A DNA stretch of 64,000 nucleotides from the NCBI RefSeq assembly GCF_902726655.1, contig NZ_CACVAN010000001.1, forward strand, positions 3,472,001 to 3,536,000. The letters run 5' to 3'. This DNA is from Virgibacillus ihumii. GTDB taxonomy: Bacteria; Bacillota; Bacilli; Bacillales; Amphibacillaceae. Shown one piece after another: positions 1-8,071 of the stretch (position 1 is the first letter of the stretch; each line of letters begins with the position of its first letter). Under the pieces are notes generated by a model. It had not been told where the DNA came from. It saw only the letters and a program-made list of their open reading frames with translations, and did not search any database. Made by a program: the position numbers and the translations under genes.

Positions 1-501
1 ACCATCAAAGAATTTATGCTTGGCGTCTTGTTCGTACCTGCCGTAATTTGTTTCATTTTCTTTGCGGTATTTGGAGTATCCGCACTCAATATTGAACAGC
101 AGGGAATTACGGCTATTTCGGAGTACCCAATGGAAACAGCGACTTTTGCCATGCTGGAGCAATATCCGCTTGGGGCACTTATGTCGTTCATAACCATTGT
201 GGTGATTGCCCTATTTTTTATTACCTCCGCGGACTCAGCAGTATTTGTCCTGGGTATGTTATCATCACAAGGCTCCATCAATCCTTCGGGTGTGGTGAAG
301 ATTGTTTGGGGAATAAGTCTGTCAGCAATGGCTGCGATCATTGTCTATTTCGGGGGGGCGCAAGGACTCCAAAATGTTCTGATCATTGCCGCCTTCCCGT
401 TTTCGGTTGTTGTCTTGCTGATGGGTTATTCTTTCTATAAAACTGCCAATAAAGAAGTTATGTCAAAACGCGAAAGACAAAAGTGGGATAGGTCGGCGTA
501 A
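1..501 (+). CDS. BCCT-family osmolyte transporter, C-terminal part (5' end outside window)
   Basis: The frame is open from base 1, so the gene starts upstream; about 166 C-terminal residues are present. They hold several hydrophobic helices and the segment ITSADSAVFVLGMLSS, which resembles the conserved late region of betaine/carnitine/choline transporters (OpuD/BetL type). These are secondary, usually Na+-coupled, importers of compatible solutes in the cytoplasmic membrane. The protein ends in a short charged cytoplasmic tail (SKRERQKWDR), shorter than the long regulatory tails of some family members. A glycine betaine role is the likeliest guess, but substrate cannot be read from this fragment. 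Confidence 0.85.
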   Translation, partial: TIKEFMLGVLFVPAVICFIFFAVFGVSALNIEQQGITAISEYPMETATFAMLEQYPLGALMSFITIVVIALFFITSADSAVFVLGMLSSQGSINPSGVVKIVWGISLSAMAAIIVYFGGAQGLQNVLIIAAFPFSVVVLLMGYSFYKTANKEVMSKRERQKWDRSA

Positions 502-597
502 TCTTTCTTTCAAAAATCGTGGTCCGGCTGGAGTGGATATTGAACCTTGAACACACCAGCGCCTGTAATTAAATCCTGATTTACTATAAAAATATAT

Positions 598-635
598 ATC
601 CTCGTAAATGTTGTATTATCAATGTTTGCGAGGAT
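598..635 (+). terminator. Hairpin downstream of the BCCT gene
   Basis: The arms ATCCTCGTAAATGTTG (598-613) and CAATGTTTGCGAGGAT (620-635) pair along 16 positions, using G-U wobbles where they are not Watson-Crick, with a 6-base loop TATTAT. Only TTTTA follows, so the U-tract is short. It lies about 100 bases after the transporter stop. It is a plausible intrinsic terminator, but could be another structured element. Confidence 0.45.
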
Positions 636-753
636 TTTATGGTTTCGGGAAGGGGGAGATATTACATCTGAGGTGTTTGGGGGGGCAAAAACAACGTTAT
701 TGCAAAAAATAAATCTGCCGCCAATTGCGACAGACAACAAAAAGGCCATCATA

Positions 754-912
754 TTAGCTTTTATTCAAGGCAAGGTGTTTGTTAGTATTTGTTTGAGCGG
801 TCGTTACATACTTATTAATACCCTCTCTTACAGCATACTCAGCAATACGATTATAGAGCTTTTCTTTCTGATCATTAGTCAGGGGGGGGATACTTGGAGA
901 ATATCTAGGCAC
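754..912 (-). CDS. Small hypothetical protein, 52 aa, GTG start, with C8 tract near its start
   Basis: This ORF lies directly downstream of the membrane/GAF-like gene on the minus strand and overlaps its stop by 8 bases. An AGGAGG site sits about 7 bases before the GTG start. The predicted protein begins MPRYSPSIPPLTNDQKEK and continues with a likely amphipathic helix (KLYNRIAEYAVREGINKY) and a polar Thr/Asn-rich tail; there is no membrane segment. Codons 8-11 contain eight consecutive C residues, so gain or loss of one C would shift the frame. I do not recognise the family. Overlap and ribosome site suggest translational coupling to the upstream gene. Confidence 0.55.
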   Translation of the reverse strand: MPRYSPSIPPLTNDQKEKLYNRIAEYAVREGINKYVTTAQTNTNKHLALNKS

Positions 913-1690
913 TGACTTCCCTCCTTTTACCCAGATTGTCTGGCATATTATTCTGCAGAAAATCGCAAAGGACTCTTAATTCATTGACGACTGAATCAAT
1001 ATGTTGTTTGGGTATGGCATATGGACTATCAAAAGATACAATCTTTTTAATTTTTCCCTTTTTATCATAAAGCGGAATACACAATAAAAACTTCGTGTTT
1101 CTTGTTTGCTGTTTTTGAAATTCATTCATTTTTTTATCCAATGCCATTTCGGGATCATCATGTTGATCATGGGAAGCGACGACTTCCCCTTTCCCTTGGT
1201 TATAACATATGCCAACGCCACCTTCTTCGTTTGGGTATACCTCAAAATAAAGATTATCAGCGACATTATCAGCCAGTTGTTCATTTCTTTGGCATACAAA
1301 GACTTTTCGATTAAACTTTTTTAACCTTATTTTTTTTAATGGGTTTTTCAATTCAACCCAGAAACGAATATTAAGTTCTTCAAGGGAAATATCGTATTCC
1401 TTATAAATTGATCTCATCCATAATGTTTTTAACTCTTTTAAAAGCACATCACGCTGCTGTAGGTATTCAGTTGAGATATTCGTTGCCATTTTAGATTTAA
1501 ACACAATCCAAAACCCAGGTATGCCTATCCCCAGTATTCGAAAGAATAATTGCCAATGGGCTATCTGGACCCCTAATATCTCTTTCCCAAATTGATTTAA
1601 TAAGGTTGTTAATGCTAACACATTTAACGCCGTTATGACCAATAAAAAAATAGCACCAGAAATAATGGGGCCTTTATTTCTTTTTAGCAT
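905..1690 (-). CDS. Membrane-anchored protein with GAF-like C-terminal domain
   Basis: This is a 261-residue protein with two membrane helices at about residues 10-32 and 43-63, then a charged linker and a soluble domain (about 110-250). The soluble part has GAF-like features: GVGICYNQGKGEVVASHD, then FLLCIPLYDKKGKIKKIVSFDS, resembling the last strands of a GAF fold. The ATG start is preceded by AGAGGG at 5 bases. No kinase, cyclase or DNA-binding output domain is attached, so it would be a membrane sensor acting through a partner. The 52-residue ORF overlapping its 3' end is the obvious candidate. GAF assignment is by eye; ligand unknown. Confidence 0.6.
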   Translation of the reverse strand: MLKRNKGPIISGAIFLLVITALNVLALTTLLNQFGKEILGVQIAHWQLFFRILGIGIPGFWIVFKSKMATNISTEYLQQRDVLLKELKTLWMRSIYKEYDISLEELNIRFWVELKNPLKKIRLKKFNRKVFVCQRNEQLADNVADNLYFEVYPNEEGGVGICYNQGKGEVVASHDQHDDPEMALDKKMNEFQKQQTRNTKFLLCIPLYDKKGKIKKIVSFDSPYAIPKQHIDSVVNELRVLCDFLQNNMPDNLGKRREVSA

Positions 1691-1976
1691 AATGACCCTC
1701 TTTCAACCCTTTTAGAACATATATATGCACTTAAAAGGGAAATTATTTTTTTAAAAAAGAGGGTGTCTTAATAAAATTGTAATTGACATCATAAACGTGG
1801 ATCAATTAACTGCAAAAGAAAGGGAAATTTTTAATCATTCAGTTGTACAGAGATAATAAAGTTGTTAAATTTGCAATTATCTTGCGGTAATGAAATTTAA
1901 TATAAAAATAAAGGAAATATCTTCTTGAAGGTCGAATATTAGCATAGAACCATAATTAACTATGAGGAGGATTCTT

Positions 1977-2486
1977 GTGCGTCCACGACCGTTATTTATC
2001 GAAAACCCAGAGCATGATAGGTATGTTAGTCTTGTGCCAGATGGAGATATTGAAGAAATACTTAGTAAGCAACGAACTAAGACCATTACCCTCTTAAGCA
2101 GCGTATCAGAGGAGTCAGCAAGGAAGGCGTACGCACCAGGGAAATGGACTTTAAAAGAAGTGATTGGGCATATGACCGACTCGGAACGTGTGATGTCGTA
2201 TCGAATGCTTGCCATTGCACGAAATGAAAGTGCACCACTTCCAGCAATGGATCAGGATCAATACGTTTCTGCGGCAAACTTCAACAAATTATCCTGGGAG
2301 CAGTTACTAGCTGGTTTAGACGCGGTACGCTCCAACACGTTAAGCCTTATTTCAACCATTGATGATGCAGCGTGGTTTCGTAATGGAACTATAATGAACA
2401 GCCCAGTATCGATAGGTACCATTGCATATGGCATTGCCGGGCACGAGTTACACCATATGAAAGTGATTAGTGATAAATACTTATAA
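1977..2486 (+). CDS. DinB-family (DinB_2-like) protein
   Basis: I chose the GTG at 1977 because GAGGAGG (1964-1970) lies 6 bases before it; an in-frame ATG at 1962 would overlap that ribosome site. The 169-residue product has the DinB four-helix pattern: KWTLKEVIGHMTDSERVMSYRMLAIARNE in the first half and IAGHELHHMKVI near the C-terminus. The histidines of GHM and of HELHH fit the metal triad of the family. DinB-like proteins are metal-binding helical bundles; several are thiol S-transferases (bacillithiol in Bacillaceae), but the substrate here is unknown. It stands alone between unrelated genes. Confidence 0.8.
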   Translation: MRPRPLFIENPEHDRYVSLVPDGDIEEILSKQRTKTITLLSSVSEESARKAYAPGKWTLKEVIGHMTDSERVMSYRMLAIARNESAPLPAMDQDQYVSAANFNKLSWEQLLAGLDAVRSNTLSLISTIDDAAWFRNGTIMNSPVSIGTIAYGIAGHELHHMKVISDKYL

Positions 2487-2677
2487 GTCTTTTTCTATTA
2501 ATGAAAAAACCTAATTAAAGGTGACTTTACAAGCCATAAATAATCTCTTTTTTGTAAATAGTCAAAAAATATTACACACTTGTTTACAGAAAAAACTTTT
2601 TACTAGTTTCCACAAAAGGAGAGGTATGATGGTAATAAAATGGATTAATAAAATGCCGTAGCAAAGGGGGGATTCGT

Positions 2678-3205
2678 TTGAAGGTTCGACTGTCAGAGTA
2701 TGATGAAAATTGGGTTCAAATGTACGATGATGAGGTTCAAATTTTAAAAGGAATATTCGGGGATAATGTAATTAAATTTGAACATTTTGGAAGCACCTCT
2801 GTTCCAGGCATGAAGGCAAAGCCTGTTATTGACATGATGTGCCTTGTAAAAGGTATCAAGAAAATCGATTCTTTCAATGATCACATGCGTTCGCTTGGAT
2901 TCGATATTGCTGGCGAATGGGGGATACAAGGAAGACGCTTATTTCGTAAAGGTGGAGAGACCAGAACCCATCATATTCATGTTTATCAATATGGCAACCC
3001 TCAAATTGAACGACATCTGGTTTTACGAGATTATTTAAGAACACATCCAGACGAAGTTGAAAGATATAGAAGTTTGAAAGAAGAACTTGCCCAACGATAT
3101 GATGATACAGCTTTCTACAGTAAAGCAAAAAAACCCTTTGTGAAGGACTTGGAACTGAGGGCATTAAATTGGTTTGAAAACCAAGAACCAAAGAAAGTAT
3201 ATTAG
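2678..3205 (+). CDS. GrpB/UPF0157 nucleotidyltransferase-fold protein
   Basis: The start is TTG after GGGGGG at suitable spacing. The 175-residue product matches the GrpB (UPF0157) family: the opening VRLSEYDENWVQMYDDE, then FEHFGSTSVPGMKAKPVIDMM. In that segment GSTSVPG and the D of PVIDM resemble the G-S / D-x-D signature of nucleotidyltransferase folds. HHIHVY and HLVLRDYLRTHPD are further family landmarks. Function is not established for the family. The gene is a single unit with no clear partner. Confidence 0.85.
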   Translation: MKVRLSEYDENWVQMYDDEVQILKGIFGDNVIKFEHFGSTSVPGMKAKPVIDMMCLVKGIKKIDSFNDHMRSLGFDIAGEWGIQGRRLFRKGGETRTHHIHVYQYGNPQIERHLVLRDYLRTHPDEVERYRSLKEELAQRYDDTAFYSKAKKPFVKDLELRALNWFENQEPKKVY

Positions 3206-3295
3206 TCATTATTCAATCAATCTCTAATAAGATTATGTTCAGAATCATTGATCCTTGTTACTTAAATAAAAGGGTAAAGAAAGTGAGAGCTATTT

Positions 3296-3560
3296 ATGAT
3301 CAATAATAAAGATTACATAAGTTACATTCGGGAAAAAGTGGGTCATGATTTAATATTCCTTAATTTTGCTGGAGGTGTTGTTTAAACGAGCAAAAACCCA
3401 GATAATCCCGATGAACTGGCATGGTTTTGCATGAAGCATACTTTCCATTGTCAGAAGTAATTTGCGGTCTTTGAAACAGAAGAAGAAACTGGGCAGACTT
3501 TTTATGAGGCGTTCGTACACCGGAGGATAGGGATTATTATGGTTAAACCATTTGTTCCGC
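3296..3560 (+). pseudogene. Decayed Nudix hydrolase gene
   Basis: An ATG at 3296 opens MINNKDYISYIREKVGHDLIFLNFAGG, typical of the N-terminus of small Bacillaceae Nudix hydrolases, but a stop follows after 29 codons (3383-3385). Beyond it, pieces of the family reappear in other frames: NWHGFA, resembling the (N)EWGFPGG segment, and ETEEETGQTFYEAF, the second half of the Nudix box. At least two frame disruptions and stop codons separate them. It is therefore an inactivated copy. The substrate of the ancestor cannot be told. Confidence 0.6.
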
Positions 3561-3594
3561 AGTTAATTTATGTCGTTTCCAAGCTATTATACAT

Positions 3595-3969
3595 TTACAG
3601 GTTGATTCCTTTTTCCTCAAGATTTTTAATGCATTCCTGCAAATATTCCTGATTGTGTTCCGGGTAAACCGGTTCCCCTTCGTTATTGCATGTTCTTATC
3701 AATTGCTCATTTTTATAGGGTGGGCAGGTTTTTCCGCGATATAATGGATTCTCCCATAAAGGATCATTTTTATAACCCCTTCGTTTCATTTCGTTCATGA
3801 CCTTCATGTGGTACAGGTACAATCTATAGGGAGAATAACTGAATACATAGTTAACCGTCTTATGCTTTTTTCTCCAACCGTCTCCTCGTAGTGCGCAACA
3901 TTCTCTGTGCTGTCCAAGCAACTGCGGACGGGGTAATTTGGGTAGTAGATGATCATGCCACAATCGCAT
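3595..3969 (-). CDS. Pyrimidine-dimer DNA glycosylase / endonuclease V family protein
   Basis: The ATG at 3969 is chosen because GGAGG lies 7 bases upstream and the protein then starts MRLWHDHLLPKLPRPQLLGQ, the invariant N-terminus of this family; longer upstream starts lack a site. The 124-residue product continues HRECCALRGDGW and VNYVFSYSPYRLYLYHMKVMNEM, typical of the Pyr_excise family. Relatives such as T4 endonuclease V cleave the glycosylic bond at UV-induced cyclobutane dimers and nick the abasic site. The N-terminal amine is the nucleophile in T4 EndoV; after Met removal this protein would expose Arg rather than Thr, so glycosylase activity is not certain. Confidence 0.85.
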   Translation of the reverse strand: MRLWHDHLLPKLPRPQLLGQHRECCALRGDGWRKKHKTVNYVFSYSPYRLYLYHMKVMNEMKRRGYKNDPLWENPLYRGKTCPPYKNEQLIRTCNNEGEPVYPEHNQEYLQECIKNLEEKGINL

Positions 3970-4189
3970 AGTATTTCCTCCGTTTTTATTGTTGCTTATA
4001 GATTTGTATCTATGTTTCATGCCCCAATAAAGAAGATTTGTGTGAAATTATAGCACAGATATTGATCATCTGTCCGGCAGATATAGTTATCGTTTATCAC
4101 AGGATACTAAATAATTCGCCAAAAAGCTTGCTGGACGCCAGGAACCAGTTTATGAGTATCTTTTATTTTTTTGTGCTATAATTAAATAG

Positions 4190-4312
4190 TAAAAGGGGAG
4201 TAGCTTTTACAGTAATGTCGTCATCACAGAATGAATCAGGTCGTTCTCGGCATTATTGGCAACATATGATTTTGTTAGCAAGACCTTTACCAACTATGGT
4301 AAAGGTCTGATT
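4190..4312 (+). promoter_or_regulatory. yybP-ykoY-type (Mn2+) riboswitch with terminator hairpin
   Basis: The segment begins AAAAGGGGAGTAGC, the conserved P1/P2 signature of yybP-ykoY riboswitches, followed by TCGTCATCACAG. It ends in a perfect hairpin of AGACCTTTACC (4281-4291) with GGTAAAGGTCT (4298-4308), then a moderately T-rich stretch. An extended -10 box TGCTATAAT (4174-4182) lies just upstream as the likely promoter. The element precedes a TerC/YkoY-family gene, the classical target of this riboswitch. The expected action is Mn2+-dependent relief of termination. I identified it by motif and context, without a covariance search. Confidence 0.85.
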
Positions 4313-4375
4313 TCATTTTGTGGCTTTACCACATTAATTTGTAAGAGGCTTTTTTATTTGAAGGGGGAAATAGTT

Positions 4376-5161
4376 GTGGATTCTTCACTAATGCTGGAAT
4401 ATGCGTGGACGTTATTGATACTGATAGGCTTAGAGGGCCTGTTGTCCGCTGACAACGCACTTGTGTTGGCCGTTATTGCGAAACATCTGCCGGATAAACA
4501 GAAAAAACGTGCAATCGATCTTGGGATTTATTTGGCTTTCATTTTCCGGTTTGCTGCCATATTTCTTATAACGTTCATTGCAGATATCTGGCAGGTACAA
4601 GCCATCGGTGCAGCTTATCTTATTTATTTGGGCGGAAAACATGTTTATAAAAACGTATTCAGTTCAAAAGGGGATGACAGCAGTGAAGAGGCGAACAAGC
4701 CTGGCTCAGGTTTCTGGCCTACTGTGGCAAAAATCGGAATAGCTGATATTGCGTTTGCAATAGATTCAATCCTTGCTGCCGTTGCACTTGCTGTCACTTT
4801 ACCTAATACACCATTACCAAAATTCGGCGGGATGGACGGTGGGAAATTCGGTATTATTGTTCTTGCAAGTGTGGCAGGACTGATACTAATTAAGTTTGCT
4901 GCCAACTGGTTTGTAAAACTTCTTGACGTACGTCCCGGATTGGAGACGACTGCATACTTAATTGTCGCGTGGGTTGGTGTTAAACTTGCTGTCATTACAC
5001 TTGCACATAAAGATGTTGGTGTTCTACCTGCACACTTTCCACATTCTGCTATCTGGACGATCATTTTCTGGGCAGTCCTGCTTGGTATTGCTGTAATCGG
5101 ATGGTTTGTATCCGGTAAAACAGGTGCTGGTAATAAGATTAATGATGGGTCATCTTCCTGA
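4376..5161 (+). CDS. TerC/YkoY-family membrane protein, probable Mn2+ exporter
   Basis: GTG at 4376 has AAGGGGG 8 bases upstream and gives MDSSLMLEYAWTLLILIGLEG, the normal family N-terminus; an open frame runs further upstream through the riboswitch but has no ribosome site. The 261-residue protein has about seven membrane helices and the paired acidic motifs LLSADNALVLA and AFAIDSILAAVA that mark TerC proteins and probably bind metal. Riboswitch-controlled members (YkoY/MeeF, Alx) export Mn2+, in Bacillus also helping metallate exoenzymes. With the riboswitch directly ahead, Mn2+ export is the best assignment. Confidence 0.85.
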   Translation: MDSSLMLEYAWTLLILIGLEGLLSADNALVLAVIAKHLPDKQKKRAIDLGIYLAFIFRFAAIFLITFIADIWQVQAIGAAYLIYLGGKHVYKNVFSSKGDDSSEEANKPGSGFWPTVAKIGIADIAFAIDSILAAVALAVTLPNTPLPKFGGMDGGKFGIIVLASVAGLILIKFAANWFVKLLDVRPGLETTAYLIVAWVGVKLAVITLAHKDVGVLPAHFPHSAIWTIIFWAVLLGIAVIGWFVSGKTGAGNKINDGSSS

Positions 5162-5284
5162 GAACACAGGTAGGTTGCTTCTGTTATAAGTGGTTTATTT
5201 AGTAATTCAATTTCGCACCAATAAAATAATCCTAAATTGCCAACAACGGGGCAGATTATCAGTCAAAAAAATACCAAGAAGGAA

Positions 5285-5307
5285 GATGTTCGGCTTAGCC
5301 GAACATC
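5285..5307 (-). terminator. Perfect 10-bp palindrome, probable minus-strand terminator
   Basis: GATGTTCGGC and GCCGAACATC form a perfect stem with a 3-base loop. On the minus strand it is followed by TTCCTTCTTGGTATTTTTTT, T-rich enough to suggest termination of the dehydrogenase operon that ends just upstream. On the plus strand no U-tract follows. Confidence 0.5.
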
Positions 5308-5313
5308 AACCCA

Positions 5314-5450
5314 CTATTTGATCCCAATCGACACAGCTTTTGTGATCGGCGCCAGTGTTGCCGGATTATATACTGTATCTGCCTGTTGCAAATCAACGCC
5401 CCGCCATTTGCCGTCTAGGAAATACTCTGCGTTTCGTTTTTAAATTTCAT
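5314..5450 (-). pseudogene. Aldehyde dehydrogenase N-terminal remnant
   Basis: On the minus strand an AAGGAGA site precedes ATG (5448-5450), but that frame stops after 11 codons. A second frame then reads AEYFLDGKWRGVDLQQADTV followed by YNPATLAPITKAVS, closely resembling the first 40 residues of NAD(P)-dependent aldehyde dehydrogenases (FINGEW...NPAT). It ends at TAG (5314-5316) and nothing of the rest of the enzyme follows. It is a frameshifted, truncated remnant immediately downstream of the glutaryl-CoA dehydrogenase-like gene. Gene order suggests it once supplied a semialdehyde dehydrogenase to the same pathway (inference). Confidence 0.5.
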
Positions 5451-5470
5451 GCCAACATCTCCTTGTAAAT

Positions 5471-6661
5471 TTATTTTCCTTCCCATGCCGGCAGCATTTT
5501 GTTCAGCTCTTTATCTTGACGATAACCCAGGACATAATCTGCCTGCATCAACGTGTGAACTTCACGCGTTCCCTCGTAAATAACAGGAGCTTTTGAGTTG
5601 CGCAAGTATCGTTCAACTGGATACTCATCGGAATATCCATACGCACCGTGCACCTGGACAGCATCATCTGCTGCTTTGTTGGCAAAATCACATGCCTGCC
5701 ATTTTGCGAGGGATGTTTCCCGGGTATTCCGCTTTCCTTCATTTTTCAATTCACCGGCACGGTAGACCAGCATACTGCTCATTTGCAGACCAGCTTCCAT
5801 GTTGGCAAGCATTTGCTTGACAAGCTGATGCTGACCAATTGGTTTTCCAAACGTTTCCCGCTCATGACAGTATTTCACGCTTGCTTCAAGGCATGCTCTG
5901 ATTTGACCGACTGCTCCGGCAGCAACGGTGAATCTTCCATTGTCCAGGGAAGCCATCGCGATTTTGAACCCTTCACCTTCCTTACCAAGCAGGTTTTCTT
6001 TTGGCACTTTTACATTATCAAAAAACAACTCCCCGGTGTTTCCCGAACGAATTCCGAGTTTTCCTTTCGTCGCTTTTGAGGAGAAACCTTCAAATGTCCG
6101 CTCGACAATAAATGCTGATATTCCATGATGTTTTTTGTCCTTGTCGGTATAGGCGAAAACAAGGAAATGGTCGGCACTGTCACAGAGTGAAATCCAGGAC
6201 TTCTGTCCGTTTAAAATATAATGGTCGCCATCTTTTTTAGCGGTGGTTCGTAATGCGACAACATCGGACCCGGCACCTGGCTCAGTCAGACCAAAGGCAC
6301 CAACTTTTTCACCTTTCGCCTGCGGGGTAAGGTATTTTTGCTTTTGTTCCTCGGTACCCCACTGCAGAATGGACATGCTGTTTAAGCCGGTATGAACCGA
6401 GACAGAAGTACGGAAGGCTGTATCGCCGCGTTCCAGTTCCTCGCACACAATGGCAAGTGCATTATAGTCCATGCCGCTTCCGCCATATTCTTCCGGGATA
6501 CAAACCCCCATTAAGCCGAGGTCGGCAAGCCGTTTCATAATGGAGGGGTCAAATTTGCCTTCCCGGTCCCATTCCGCTATATGGGGCATAATCTCGTTAT
6601 CAACAAAACTTCTGACTGTATTTCTGAGCATTGTCAGCTCTTCTGAAAAATTAAAATCCAT
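5471..6661 (-). CDS. Acyl-CoA dehydrogenase, probably glutaryl-CoA dehydrogenase
   Basis: This 396-residue flavoprotein has the three acyl-CoA dehydrogenase domains, including GAFGLTEPGAGSDV and YCHERETFGKPIGQHQ. The segment PVIYEGTREVHTLMQADYVLG carries the catalytic glutamate in YEGT and ends in the His-Thr-Leu pattern of glutaryl-CoA dehydrogenases. FRTSVSVH aligns with YRSAMSVQ of the human enzyme, whose Arg94 binds the distal carboxylate of glutaryl-CoA. These points favour oxidation and decarboxylation of glutaryl-CoA to crotonyl-CoA over a plain short-chain enzyme. The start has AGGAG at 8 bases. A class III CoA-transferase gene lies 11 bases upstream, in one operon. Confidence 0.8.
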   Translation of the reverse strand: MDFNFSEELTMLRNTVRSFVDNEIMPHIAEWDREGKFDPSIMKRLADLGLMGVCIPEEYGGSGMDYNALAIVCEELERGDTAFRTSVSVHTGLNSMSILQWGTEEQKQKYLTPQAKGEKVGAFGLTEPGAGSDVVALRTTAKKDGDHYILNGQKSWISLCDSADHFLVFAYTDKDKKHHGISAFIVERTFEGFSSKATKGKLGIRSGNTGELFFDNVKVPKENLLGKEGEGFKIAMASLDNGRFTVAAGAVGQIRACLEASVKYCHERETFGKPIGQHQLVKQMLANMEAGLQMSSMLVYRAGELKNEGKRNTRETSLAKWQACDFANKAADDAVQVHGAYGYSDEYPVERYLRNSKAPVIYEGTREVHTLMQADYVLGYRQDKELNKMLPAWEGK

Positions 6662-6672
6662 TGTATCAACTC

Positions 6673-7833
6673 CTAATTATTTGTATTGGTCAAGCCTAAT
6701 TGCTTTAATATTTCCTCGGTGTGTTCGCCTGGATCCGGGGGATGGTGATGCAACTCGAATGGTGTCCGTGACAGTTTCAGCGGACTTCCTATCATCCTGA
6801 TCGGCCCTGCACTAGGGTGTTCGCTGTTGATAAACATATCTCTTGCGTGCAGCTGCGGATCTGCAACAACCTCATCAATCGTCTGAATCGGTCCGCATGG
6901 AATTTTGTTTTCCTGACATTTTTCCTGCCAATAGTCAGTCGGTTTTTGTATAAATTCGTCCTGCAGTAGCGGGACTAGTACATCACGGTTGGCAACACGG
7001 TCCGGATTTGTTCGAAAACGATCATCTGCTGCATACTCCGGTTTTCCCAGCAGTTTGCAAAGCAATTTGAATTGGTTATCGTTGCCGACTGCAATCACCA
7101 TTTCACCGTTTATTGTCTGGAAGGTCTGATAAGGGACAATATTGGCATGATGATTACCAAGCCGCTCCGGAATTTTCCCGGACATTAAATAATTGCTGCC
7201 GATATTTACTAGCGAACTAACAGCAGCATCGTAGAGGGAAATGTCCAGTTTCTGTCCTTTGCCGGATTGTGTTCGTTCCAAAAGTGCACCCTGAATTCCA
7301 ATGCACGCGTACAACCCAGTTAAAATATCCGTAATGGCTACGCCAAGTTTTTGTGGTCCGGATTCTTTATCCCCGGTAATGCTCATTAATCCGCTCATTG
7401 CCTGGATAATAAAATCATAGCCGGGAAAATCCTTATATGGACCTGTTTCCCCAAACCCGGTGATCGAACAGTACACAATGCCCGGGTTTATTTCGGCAAG
7501 CGTGTCGTAGTCAAGACCGAACCGTTGCATTGTACCTGATTTGAAGTTATTAATGATGACATCGCTTTCATTTACGAGTGATTTAATAACTTCCACACCT
7601 TCATCACTCTTTAAATCCACTGTGATACTTTTTTTATTACGGTTTGCGCAAAGATAATAAGCACTGACGCCATTCTGAAAAGGGGGACCCCATTTCCTTG
7701 TTTCATCACTTCCGCTGGGAGCTTCCACTTTAATGACTTCTGCACCAAGGTCGCCCAGAATCATCGTACAATACGGGCCTGCGAGCACGCGCGACAAATC
7801 AAGCACTTTGATATTTTCGAGCGCTCCAGACAC
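6673..7833 (-). CDS. Family III CoA-transferase (CaiB/BaiF), candidate glutarate CoA-transferase
   Basis: GTG at 7833 is chosen: AGGAG lies 7 bases before it and the protein then begins MSGALENIKVLDLSRVLAGP, the canonical family start; an upstream start would add 11 unrelated residues. The 386-residue product contains GDLGAEVIKVEAPSGSDETR, NRNKKSITVDLKS and VAITDILTGLYA, whose aspartate matches the catalytic Asp that forms the acyl anhydride. Paired with a glutaryl-CoA dehydrogenase, the likely reaction is CoA transfer from succinyl-CoA to glutarate, as in human SUGCT. Formyl- or carnitine-type substrates cannot be excluded. Confidence 0.8.
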   Translation of the reverse strand: MSGALENIKVLDLSRVLAGPYCTMILGDLGAEVIKVEAPSGSDETRKWGPPFQNGVSAYYLCANRNKKSITVDLKSDEGVEVIKSLVNESDVIINNFKSGTMQRFGLDYDTLAEINPGIVYCSITGFGETGPYKDFPGYDFIIQAMSGLMSITGDKESGPQKLGVAITDILTGLYACIGIQGALLERTQSGKGQKLDISLYDAAVSSLVNIGSNYLMSGKIPERLGNHHANIVPYQTFQTINGEMVIAVGNDNQFKLLCKLLGKPEYAADDRFRTNPDRVANRDVLVPLLQDEFIQKPTDYWQEKCQENKIPCGPIQTIDEVVADPQLHARDMFINSEHPSAGPIRMIGSPLKLSRTPFELHHHPPDPGEHTEEILKQLGLTNTNN

Positions 7834-8071
7834 AACATCACTCCTCTCCAAATTAAAATAAACCACTTCAAAATGACCACAGAATTCTCCGGAGTCAAAT
7901 CGAACTGGCTTTTATCCGCTGGAACAGAACTGGATTCGAACTGTAAACAGATTTGGCAGCACAGTATTTATTTTGTGGGTCAAGCACGATCATGTTAGGT
8001 GGACGCGGCAACGTCTTCACATGATTCTATATATATTGTATAGTATTCTGAAAAATTTGTAAACAAAAATT

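Noticed and set aside
622..915. 97-aa plus-strand ORF
   Set aside because: It runs through the hairpin and antisense of the 52-aa gene, with no ribosome site and no protein resemblance.
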